From Candidatus Nitrosymbiomonas proteolyticus (GTDB taxonomy: Bacteria > Armatimonadota > Fimbriimonadia > Fimbriimonadales > Fimbriimonadaceae), in assembly GCA_017347465.1 (NCBI GenBank), contig AP021858.1, forward strand, positions 2,374,472 to 2,438,471: 64,000 bases of DNA. Reading direction: 5' to 3'. Below, piece after piece: positions 45,260-53,064 of the stretch; position 1 is the stretch's first letter; each line of letters starts with the position of its first letter. The notes under the pieces were generated by a model, which had not been told where the DNA came from, made no database searches, and saw only the letters and a program-made list of their open reading frames with translations. A program made the position numbers and the translations under genes.

Positions 45260-48200
45260 TTACTGTCTCCGTTCGTCGTCCCGGGCCGGGGGCAACGAGC
45301 CGGTCGAAACTTGTTGGGTCAGGGACCTCGTTCGCAGGTTGACGACTGCCTGACGAGCCCATCCCAAGCGCGATTGGGCATAGGCCCACGCCTGCTGCTC
45401 GAAGGTCCCGCCCACACCGTTTTGCCGGGCCCAGCCTTCGACCATCCGTTGCAGAGAAGCAGGCTCGCGGGTGTGGCGCGACATTTCAGGCACTGAATCG
45501 CCTGCGCCCGCCATCGTGCTCGCGTACTCGATCCGACGGCTGTATTTGTAGGTTTGCCTCAGCAGTTCGATCGCCTGCGCTTGAGATGTAGGCTGGTGCA
45601 TGTGGGCTTCCATTTGGGCGAGGCTGCTCGTCGCGCTTTGAGCCTGTTCGGCAAGCCCCCGTGCGCCGGTCCGCTCCATATACTGCCTTGCGCCTTCCGA
45701 TATCTGAATCTGCCTGCCGTCCATCGTATCGACCGGATAGTGCGTCGTCGAGTCTGCCGCTCGCGCAAGGGGTTGTTGGAACCCAACGACGTCCGCAATG
45801 CCGGCCCTCGTGCCATAAGCTCCGGGCTGCATCATGAGCATCTCTGCTTGGAGTCGGGCGACCTCGGCATGGTCGACCGGGGTTTGCCTGAGGGCCGCGA
45901 CTAGCCTTCGCCGGATACTCTGCATCACCATTTCTTGGGCCCTAATCTGGCGTCCGCGTTCAGAAAGCCCAGGTTCGGCCGTCGCCAGCCTCTGGGCCTC
46001 GGTTTGGACCGCCGATGTCAGTCGGTCGGCGATCTGCAGGGCCTCTCGGAACTGGGCCTCCAATTGCGCTCGCGACTGCGCCTCGAATCTGCGCTGGCCT
46101 GCGGGGGAGTTCGGATCGTTCGGGTTGAATTGCGCGAGCATCTGGTCTCGGAACTGGGCGAACGCCTCGGGGGACATCGTGCGCCGGAGTTCGACAAGGC
46201 TTGCGACGTCGAAGGCTCGAGTGACCCTTCCCTGCTGGCCTGCCGGCACTTGAAGGGGCGCGTCGATCCCGGTCCAAGGGTAGACGTTGACGTCCAGCGT
46301 GCGGTCGGGTTCGCCGCCCGTGCGCCGAGTGATCTCACGGTTAAGGGCGTCGGCAGCTTCTCCAGCCCTTTGTATCTCGCGGGCCACGGCTTCGGGAGTG
46401 GTAAGGCGGCTCGTGTCGGCCGGACGAACGCCGATATCGATGTCGCTCCGGAAACCTGGAGTGCCCGGAGCGTCGAACGTGAGCCCTTGGAATTGAGGGT
46501 TTTGTAAGACCGCCTGCTCTGCCTGTGACCGAATTGTCTGCCTCGCTGCATCGATCGCGCTTTGCTGTTCGGGCGTGAGCCTGGTCCCAAGTTCCTGGAG
46601 GTGGCCGCGCCAGTCACGGATCGACCGAATGAGGTTTTCGGCGGATTGCGGCGTGGGCGTCTCTTGGAACCTCTCAAGCGCTCTTCGTTGGCTTTCGGAT
46701 TGGCGGTACTGCTCACGGGTCATGGAGCGCTCGCCTTCGCCCGGCCTGACCCCGCGCTGACTGAGGCCGGGATCGCTCGTTCTGGCTCCCTCTGGAACAT
46801 CGGCTGGGCGAGTCGTCGGTGCTTCGGGCGGACGCGTCGTCGGAGCGTCGGCGGGGCGAGTCGTCGGAGCGTCGGCTGGCGCAGGCGCACGAGGGGTCGA
46901 AGGCGCGGCGGCGTCGGGTGCAGCGGGCGCAGGGGGCGCGTCGGCCGGAGGTGGGGTAGGAGCGTCGGCTGGCGCAGGCGCGCGAGGGGTCGAAGGCGCG
47001 GCGGCGTCCGGTGCAGCGGGCGCAGGGGGCGCGTCAGGCGAAGGCGGGGGAGGCGCGTCTGGCGGAGGCGGGGGAGCATCCGGCGGCGGAGGAGTCGCGG
47101 TCCTTCGTTGCCTTGCTTGGTCGGCCCTCGTACCGAGGTGGCCACTCAGAAGGTCATAGAAGTAGTTTCTCGGGTCCGAGAGGTCGCGGACGATCGCATC
47201 GATCAACTGATCCACCGTCATAGCCTCACGAGAGCCTCTTGCATGGTCGTAGATGTTCCGAGCGATTCGCTGGAAGATCGCTTGGCCCCGACCCTGAATG
47301 ACGATGTACTGAAAGGCCCGTACAACGGCCACGCGGCCCCAATGAGCGACCGCAGGATTCTGGAGGAAGCGCGCCGCGAATCGATTCCCCAGACGACCCA
47401 TGAACCTGCCGATGATCAACCCGATCAACGCGTCGAACGCGATTCCGGCCCAATCGATCCGATCTCGTAGTCCCAACGAAACTTCCGTTCCCTGTTGGGC
47501 GACCTGTTGCGCGCCGGCATACCCCACACCGATTACCGTCGCAGTCGCTCCGCCAGTCACAACGGTGGCGATGACGCCTACCGTGATCGCGCTGACGTCC
47601 CGCACGATCTCAAGACCGTAAACCGCCCGCTCAGCGCCGCTGATCGTTCCTTCTCGGTACTCATAAATCCTGCGCTGGCACTGGCGGAGATGGTGCTGGG
47701 CCTGGGCAAGCGCTCGGAACGCCTGGGGAACATTCCTTGCTACAAGGGCCGAGTGAGCGATTCGAATCCAGAACGCGGGGACAAGCCAGATGTCAAGGGA
47801 GGGCATCCGTGCGCCGCTCAGAAGGTCCGACACTCCACCAGTAAACCAGTGGTGATCGCGCATCCTGCGGTAGTCGTCGTGGCTCTCGGCTCCGGCTTCG
47901 ATCTGACCCCTCAGGAACCGGTAGGAGTTGCGGAGCGCAACCAGCGCCATGAACTTGTTGACACGGCCGTACCACTGGCCCATTACGCGAATGTTGAGGT
48001 CGTATTGTTCGGTTTCGTCGTCCGGCAGCGGTTCGGTTTGCCGCGCGACGGGAGGCGGCATGTTCATGTGGGCGACGTTGAATCGCCCGTCCGCAAGATG
48101 CCACGCGCGCTGCAAGAGTATGGCGTTGGAGGCAGAGGGCGAGGAGGCGGATTCCCGCAGTCTGTCCGCGATCGCTTGCGCCCACATCGAGGCGGCTTCG

Positions 48201-51200
48201 TCGTCGGTCATGGAATCGAGGTCCAGGCTCACCTCGATCTCCATCAGACGAATCGGGCCGCCCAGCGCTCGGTCGTCTAAGAGCTGACCGACCCTCGCGA
48301 GAGCGACGTCGCCGATCCGCGTCACGCGGGCGTGCTGTTCGGCCGTTACCTCTGCGCCTTCGGCTTCGATGTCCTTTTGGAAGGTGCGGACATTCAGGCG
48401 GGTTTCTTGGCTTCCGACTCCGGCAAGGACGCGCGACTCGGTCTGCTGCGCTTCCTGCTCCATGCGCTGACCCCCGGATCGGGTGTGCTTATCGACCCGC
48501 TGCCCGTGCTGGCCGGTTTGCTGGGCGACGTGCGTCAGTTCGTGAGCCAGCAGCGCTTTGCCTTCGGTTCCTTGGGGGTTGTATTCACCCGCCTTAAAGA
48601 ACACGTCTGAACCGATCGTAAACGCGCGCGCACCGAGTTCTTTCGCAGCGCGGTCCGCTGCCGGACCGACATGGACTTTTGCACGGCTGGGGTCGAAACC
48701 GACGTAGGGTCCGAGGTCCTTTCGCACATCGGTCGGAAGCGTCTGGCCTGAGCCTCCAGACTGCCGGAGTTCGGCCAGAAGCGACGCCGCGTCGGGGTCT
48801 TGAACTTGAAGCCCCTCGCCGTCTTCGCTTCGCTGGACCTTTGCGCGGTTCTCCATTGCGCGATCCCAAAGACCCATCATCCCTTCGCCGAGCCATTGAA
48901 GGCCGCGCCCCGTCCCTCGGAACACGGGATCGAGCATGGGCCAAGCGAGCTTGGTAGCGTTGACCGTCGGGGTAATGGGGTCCATGACGAGGGGGATCGC
49001 CGGCTTCATCGGCTTCCGCATCTGGAGGTCGAGGGCGTCATAGCCCTTCGCGATCTTGTTTGAAAGCCAGCTCGCTCCTCCGCGCACCAGAGCGTTGACC
49101 CAGGACATTGTATTGGTTACGCCCTTGAGCATCGACCGGTCGACGGGCAGCTTCTGCTTGTGCTTGGCGTCGAACGCGTCGAGCGACTTGAAGTAGTTCA
49201 AAGCGTCGTGCGGCTTGATTCCACCCTTACGATCGTGCAATGTCACCGTATCCGCAGTCGTGTCCGCGCTCTTGCCGTAATAGAGTCTGCGGAAGGCCTT
49301 GCCTATCATCGTCTCGTTCAGGGCATACCCAAGAAGTGAATTGGTTCCCGAGAATCCTGAGACCATGTCCGAGTCGAACGCGTAGTGTTTGTAGGTCGTG
49401 CCGGAGGGGAAAAACGGCATCGCGTTGCCGAGCGTGGTGACGTCGAACTGCGAGATCTTTCCCTTCTTCGCCTTGACTGCCTGAAGGGCGTTCGAGAGGA
49501 TGATCGAGCCCTGCGAATGCGCGAAGACGTCGATCCGCTTTCCGTCTTCGCCCCCATAGGTCAGAAGTAGATTGGTGAGCGCCGTTGTGGCGAGGTTGGG
49601 GCTGATGCCGAGAATATCGCCCCCGGCCTGCAGCAAGTCGCGGGCAAAGCCCGCAGTTGCGTTGTATACGCCGACGACCGGTTTCTTCCTGGCATTAGCC
49701 AGGGCTTGAGCGCGTACGGCGTGAGAAGTTAGATCGGTGTCGATCCCATTGATGAACACCGTCGCACCCGCGGCGAGCACCGCCCGCGCTTCCGTCGCAT
49801 CGTCAAACGGAGACGCAGGGACGTCTTCTGGCTTCTTCGTAGACCAATCCGTCTCGTCGCCGGCAATGAAGGGTCCCGTAATGTCTCCGTCCCTCGCGAC
49901 CTTTCCGAACGGCGACAGATGCTGGATCGCCTTCCTCGTCGCCCACTTGCCCGCCTCGACGGTTCCCCGGGTTACCGCCATCGCGCGGGAGCCGACCTTC
50001 TTCAAGATGCCGACCGCGAAGCTGCCGACCTTTTCGAGGATCGAAGAAGCGAATCCGCCTGGGCCTTCCTGCTTCGATTCGCCTTCGGTGGCTTGGCCCT
50101 CCCCACCTTCGGCCTCATCCGCATCTTGGACGCCATGAGCGTCCTTCTTCTTGCCGCCCTCTCCAGTCCCCGACTTCGCTTCTAGTTCCTCGAAGGGCGC
50201 CTCGGCTTCGGGGTGACGGGGGTCAATGCGCTCCTCCGGAGCTTTTGCCTCTTCGCGTAGAGCCTCTCGCGCTCGCTCCATGAGGTGTTGTCCGAACGCA
50301 GCCCAGGCGATTCCGTAATGAAGTGTGGCCTGCGAGTTCAGCGCGAGCGAATGCGCCATATCGAGCTTATTGCTCGCGATCATGGAGCGCTGTTGAAGCC
50401 TATAAGCCGCGGTGAATTGCCGGTTGGCGAGCACCATCGTCCAAGCGGTGACTGCCCACGACTTCAGATTGGCGATGTAGTTCTCGATGTGCGCGAGCCA
50501 AGTGCGAGGTATCGCGAGCTGCGTCGCGGCCCAAGATCGCAGCTCACCAAGTTTGTCGAGAAGCCGCTGAACCGTCGAACCGGCGCGGGATATGGCCTCC
50601 GATACGGCTGACGAGATGAAGGGGACGATCTGGAGCGGGTTGCGGATTGCAAGCGCTTGCCGAACCTTCTCTGTGATCCAGCTCACGAACGACGCAACCT
50701 CCTTCACGGCCCAGGTAGCCATTTCTGCAACCTTGAGCGGAAACGCAAGGGCCCATCGCGCGATCTGCGTTCTCAGGCTCCGCGCTAAGGTCCTGCCAAC
50801 CACGAACTGGTGCCTTGCGGCACCGAAGATCGCGGATTGGAAGGCTGCGGCTCTTGCCAGGTTGCTCCCCGCTAAACTGAGGATAAGCGTCGCAGTCGAT
50901 CGAATCCGCACCCCTTGAGAGGTCAAGATGTTCGCCCATGTATTGAGCATCGCGGGATGATGCCCCCGAAAACCGAACTTCCTCATTCGGTCGGAAGCAC
51001 GCCTGAATCGGTCTGCGCGCTTGATCAGCTTCCCCGCGACCTTGTTCGCTTGCTTCCGATGGCTGCGAGCCTGACGGAACAACTTGGCCGCTGACTTTGT
51101 CATCGGGCTGACGTTGAGAATGATGCGCTCGACGCGCGCCCTGAGGCTGGATTCGAACTGCCCGAGGCGGCTAAGAATCCGGCGGGCGCCCGCTGCGGCG

Positions 51201-51442
51201 CGATTGCGAGCTTGTTTTGCCGCTTCGGCGATTCGCGAACCCCCGGTCTTGACGCGCGAAATGAGGCCGCTCGCCTTGCTCCGAATGAAGTTCTTTGCCT
51301 TTGCCGCCTGCTCCGCCGCGAAGTCGAGCGCCCTCTCTCCCATCGATTTGATGGTCCTGATCCCGCTCCCCACGCGGGAAGCGATCCCAGAAGCGAAATC
51401 GGATGCGGAGCGGCCGATCGATCCGATGAAGCCGTCGCTCAT
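45260..51442 (-). CDS. Giant eCIS cargo candidate: lipase-like, DUF4157 and possible nucleotidyltransferase domains
   Basis: A 2060-residue protein, by far the largest in the window. Residues 1-400 are basic and helical, with several hydrophobic helices and an R/K-rich N-terminus. After an acidic linker, residues about 560-720 look like an alpha/beta hydrolase: VFINGIDTDL, GGEDGKRIDVFAHSQGSIIL (Ser near 644 in the G/A-H-S-Q-G elbow). Residues about 915-985 are DUF4157, with FDPSRAKVHVGPAADRAAKE, a FKAGEYNPQGTEGKALLAHE core and HELTH (about 966-970). A Gly-rich hydrophobic stretch follows (about 1330-1365), then a Pro/Ala spacer (about 1445-1550). The C-terminal part holds GFRSDIDIGV (about 1668) and TLDVNVYPW, a DxD...D pattern like nucleotidyltransferases. 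It overlaps the 157-residue gene by ATGA. Confidence 0.88.
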   Translation of the reverse strand: MSDGFIGSIGRSASDFASGIASRVGSGIRTIKSMGERALDFAAEQAAKAKNFIRSKASGLISRVKTGGSRIAEAAKQARNRAAAGARRILSRLGQFESSLRARVERIILNVSPMTKSAAKLFRQARSHRKQANKVAGKLIKRADRFRRASDRMRKFGFRGHHPAMLNTWANILTSQGVRIRSTATLILSLAGSNLARAAAFQSAIFGAARHQFVVGRTLARSLRTQIARWALAFPLKVAEMATWAVKEVASFVSWITEKVRQALAIRNPLQIVPFISSAVSEAISRAGSTVQRLLDKLGELRSWAATQLAIPRTWLAHIENYIANLKSWAVTAWTMVLANRQFTAAYRLQQRSMIASNKLDMAHSLALNSQATLHYGIAWAAFGQHLMERAREALREEAKAPEERIDPRHPEAEAPFEELEAKSGTGEGGKKKDAHGVQDADEAEGGEGQATEGESKQEGPGGFASSILEKVGSFAVGILKKVGSRAMAVTRGTVEAGKWATRKAIQHLSPFGKVARDGDITGPFIAGDETDWSTKKPEDVPASPFDDATEARAVLAAGATVFINGIDTDLTSHAVRAQALANARKKPVVGVYNATAGFARDLLQAGGDILGISPNLATTALTNLLLTYGGEDGKRIDVFAHSQGSIILSNALQAVKAKKGKISQFDVTTLGNAMPFFPSGTTYKHYAFDSDMVSGFSGTNSLLGYALNETMIGKAFRRLYYGKSADTTADTVTLHDRKGGIKPHDALNYFKSLDAFDAKHKQKLPVDRSMLKGVTNTMSWVNALVRGGASWLSNKIAKGYDALDLQMRKPMKPAIPLVMDPITPTVNATKLAWPMLDPVFRGTGRGLQWLGEGMMGLWDRAMENRAKVQRSEDGEGLQVQDPDAASLLAELRQSGGSGQTLPTDVRKDLGPYVGFDPSRAKVHVGPAADRAAKELGARAFTIGSDVFFKAGEYNPQGTEGKALLAHELTHVAQQTGQHGQRVDKHTRSGGQRMEQEAQQTESRVLAGVGSQETRLNVRTFQKDIEAEGAEVTAEQHARVTRIGDVALARVGQLLDDRALGGPIRLMEIEVSLDLDSMTDDEAASMWAQAIADRLRESASSPSASNAILLQRAWHLADGRFNVAHMNMPPPVARQTEPLPDDETEQYDLNIRVMGQWYGRVNKFMALVALRNSYRFLRGQIEAGAESHDDYRRMRDHHWFTGGVSDLLSGARMPSLDIWLVPAFWIRIAHSALVARNVPQAFRALAQAQHHLRQCQRRIYEYREGTISGAERAVYGLEIVRDVSAITVGVIATVVTGGATATVIGVGYAGAQQVAQQGTEVSLGLRDRIDWAGIAFDALIGLIIGRFMGRLGNRFAARFLQNPAVAHWGRVAVVRAFQYIVIQGRGQAIFQRIARNIYDHARGSREAMTVDQLIDAIVRDLSDPRNYFYDLLSGHLGTRADQARQRRTATPPPPDAPPPPPDAPPPPSPDAPPAPAAPDAAAPSTPRAPAPADAPTPPPADAPPAPAAPDAAAPSTPRAPAPADAPTTRPADAPTTRPPEAPTTRPADVPEGARTSDPGLSQRGVRPGEGERSMTREQYRQSESQRRALERFQETPTPQSAENLIRSIRDWRGHLQELGTRLTPEQQSAIDAARQTIRSQAEQAVLQNPQFQGLTFDAPGTPGFRSDIDIGVRPADTSRLTTPEAVAREIQRAGEAADALNREITRRTGGEPDRTLDVNVYPWTGIDAPLQVPAGQQGRVTRAFDVASLVELRRTMSPEAFAQFRDQMLAQFNPNDPNSPAGQRRFEAQSRAQLEAQFREALQIADRLTSAVQTEAQRLATAEPGLSERGRQIRAQEMVMQSIRRRLVAALRQTPVDHAEVARLQAEMLMMQPGAYGTRAGIADVVGFQQPLARAADSTTHYPVDTMDGRQIQISEGARQYMERTGARGLAEQAQSATSSLAQMEAHMHQPTSQAQAIELLRQTYKYSRRIEYASTMAGAGDSVPEMSRHTREPASLQRMVEGWARQNGVGGTFEQQAWAYAQSRLGWARQAVVNLRTRSLTQQVSTGSLPPARDDERRQ

Positions 51443-51912
51443 GCGGCGCGTCCTCCAATTCTGGTGCCGCGGCCCAACTCCGCCGAAGGAGGATCTGAGT
51501 CAGCCTCGCCGTCTGGCGCTTCGTCGCCTGTTCCAGAACCGGCTTCGACCTGAATGCACGCCCTGGAAGCCGAACTGCAACCTCGTTCGGATACGGGTCG
51601 CAAGAAGCTGCGGACCGTCCGCGCAAATCGTCGGAGCGCTATCCGAGCGCGCTCGAACATCCGCAACGCCAAGCGGGTGGTCCGAAAAACTCGCACTTTG
51701 GATACGGGGGCAAAGGCCCTGCCGACCGGCACGGCATGGGGCGGGCGGATTGGAGTCGGTTGGATCGAGGGGCGAGGGACCGGGAGGGCATGCCTTCGGA
51801 CCGATTCGCAGAACCTCTCGACTCGGCTGGGGCGGGCGCGAGCCACGGCGATCCGCGAACGAAACAGCGGCGCTTCGAGCTTGATTCTTGCCTGCACCCC
51901 AACGCTATTCAT
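51439..51912 (-). CDS. Small Arg-rich protein coupled to the giant cargo gene
   Basis: A 157-residue protein of unknown family. Residues 1-105 are very Arg-rich, with short hydrophobic pieces (FRSRIAVARARPSRVERFCE; RLALRMFERARIALRRFART). Residues 115-157 are acidic and Gly/Ser-rich (VEAGSGTGDEAPDGEADSD), ending GGRAA. The stop overlaps the giant gene's ATG (51439-51442), strong evidence that it is translated. The ribosome site is poor. Position suggests a chaperone or adaptor for the giant protein, without sequence support for either. Confidence 0.55.
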   Translation of the reverse strand: MNSVGVQARIKLEAPLFRSRIAVARARPSRVERFCESVRRHALPVPRPSIQPTPIRPPHAVPVGRAFAPVSKVRVFRTTRLALRMFERARIALRRFARTVRSFLRPVSERGCSSASRACIQVEAGSGTGDEAPDGEADSDPPSAELGRGTRIGGRAA

Positions 51913-51921
51913 AGTAACTCG

Positions 51922-51953
51922 CTCACATCATTTTATAACAATACACTCACATC
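51922..51953 (-). promoter_or_regulatory. AT-rich promoter-like site flanked by an 8-bp direct repeat
   Basis: The minus strand holds TATAAAATG (about 51937-51929) as a possible -10 in an AT-rich patch. The octamer GATGTGAG occurs twice, at 51953-51946 and 51929-51922, 24 bases apart start to start, flanking this -10. No good -35 is visible. The arrangement resembles an operator over a promoter for the 157-residue and giant cargo genes. Confidence 0.4.
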
Positions 51954-52034
51954 TGCATCCTGTTTTTTCCACGATTTCGCTTTTTCGGGCTCATTGAATG
52001 CGAAAAGGGGACGATCGACCGCTCGCATTTGCGT

Positions 52035-52211
52035 TCAATCGCCCCCGGTGAGTCGTCGGTTGATCTTGCTGATTTCAGAAACCCACCGCTGTCTCTCCCG
52101 GTGCTCGAGGTTCAGAATATAGTCGAGCGACCAATGGAAGTGGTATGCGATGAACGCGACTTCTTCGTAGATGGCTTCTGGGGGGTAGATGGCAAGCCCC
52201 CCTTCGATCAG
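52035..52211 (-). CDS. DUF6760-like tiny eCIS protein with non-ATG start
   Basis: A 58-residue protein read from CTG at 52211 to TGA at 52035. The body, GLAIYPPEAIYEEVAFIAYH, then FHWSLDYILNLEHRERQRWV and SEISKINRRL, has the pattern of the short DUF6760 proteins of eCIS clusters (membrane-tail-like YEEVAFIAYHFHW). The frame contains no ATG, GTG or TTG before the conserved part; AGGAGG stands four bases before CTG, so CTG is the best start. It overlaps the tail-assembly gene stop, suggesting coupled translation. The start is uncertain; the coding assignment is strong. Confidence 0.75.
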   Translation of the reverse strand: MIEGGLAIYPPEAIYEEVAFIAYHFHWSLDYILNLEHRERQRWVSEISKINRRLTGGD

Positions 52212-52549
52212 TTTCCCTCCTGCTCCTCCGGCTGGAGGCTGGCCTCGTTGATGTCTCGGTAGAACTCCTGCAGGTACGCAAGGTCTGCCGAAAACAGGTT
52301 CTCGATGACCCCGGAGTCGATGCTCTCGACGGTGCCGATCTTCGTAACCACCCTCGCAAGGAGGATGATTACCAAGTATGCCTGGTTCGCTTTGACGCGA
52401 GGATCGCGCAGCGGGGCGATTTCGTCGATGGCGGTCGCCAGACGCATTCGCCCCTTTTTGTGCACTGTGCCATCCGGCGCGACGTAACCGACCGGCAGGG
52501 TGAATTCAAACTCGGTTTGAAGTCCCCCTGATTGGTTCGCCTTTGCCAT
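52208..52549 (-). CDS. Phage-tail-assembly-type protein of eCIS
   Basis: A 113-residue protein: TEFEFTLPVGYVAPDGTVHK, RMRLATAIDEIAPLRDPRVK, ANQAYLVIILLARVVTKIGT, ENLFSADLAYLQEFYRDINE. This is the pattern of the small tail assembly proteins next to tube genes in eCIS and Streptomyces-type CIS clusters. It lies 11 bases after tube 1 and overlaps the DUF6760-like gene. Its probable role is in tube or tape-measure assembly, as for tail chaperones. Confidence 0.85.
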   Translation of the reverse strand: MAKANQSGGLQTEFEFTLPVGYVAPDGTVHKKGRMRLATAIDEIAPLRDPRVKANQAYLVIILLARVVTKIGTVESIDSGVIENLFSADLAYLQEFYRDINEASLQPEEQEGN

Positions 52550-52560
52550 TTAGTCCAGTC

Positions 52561-52995
52561 CTACTTGACCCTTTCGAGCCCTTCGTGCGCGATTTCCAGT
52601 TCCTCGATGGCGATCTCGTTCTTCGACGAATCGAGTGCTGGGCCTTTGAACTTGCACGGCCAGCCGTTCTTGAAGTTGTACCGAGCCACCTCGTCGCCGT
52701 TCGGAGCGTAAAGGGTCACGCTGCCGTTCTTGCGATTGGCCTCGACCATACCTTGCTCGATCTTCTCACGCCATTCGTGCAGCTTCTTGTCGTCGGTGAT
52801 GCCCCTGCGGAGAACGATGTTCGACCACTTGAGAGCCCCCGGGACCTTGTGCACGATAAGGTTCCCGCCCTTGCCGGTGACGCGGTGTTCGATGACTTCC
52901 GTCTCGGAATCGAGACCCGTCACTTCACGAAACACGCCTTCGGTAATGTTGTCGATTTCCAGATACCAACGAAGTGCGCCTACGCCTTCTGCCAT
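52561..52995 (-). CDS. Inner tube protein 1 (Afp1-like)
   Basis: A 144-residue major tube subunit: WYLEIDNITEGVFREVTGLD, SETEVIEHR, VHKVPGALKWSNIVLRRGIT, DDKKLHEWREKIEQG, ENEIAIEELEIAHEGLERV-like end. The tube stacks hexamers to make the channel that is expelled when the sheath contracts. It is 69 bases from the sheath gene, with a strong hairpin between, and is likely made in large amounts. Confidence 0.95.
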   Translation of the reverse strand: MAEGVGALRWYLEIDNITEGVFREVTGLDSETEVIEHRVTGKGGNLIVHKVPGALKWSNIVLRRGITDDKKLHEWREKIEQGMVEANRKNGSVTLYAPNGDEVARYNFKNGWPCKFKGPALDSSKNEIAIEELEIAHEGLERVK

Positions 52996-53027
52996 GTTAT
53001 TGCCTCACTGTTCTTTAGGATCATAAG

Positions 53028-53049
53028 ACCCCGGAAATTGTTCCGGGGC
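53028..53049 (-). terminator. Strong hairpin between sheath and tube 1 genes
   Basis: An eight-pair perfect stem (CCCCGGAA with TTCCGGGG, four-base loop) lies 16 bases after the sheath stop. The following bases on the minus strand (TCTTATGATCC) are only weakly T-rich, so it is more likely a partial attenuator or mRNA stabiliser than a full terminator. Confidence 0.55.
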
Positions 53050-53064
53050 CTTGGTACGAATCGA

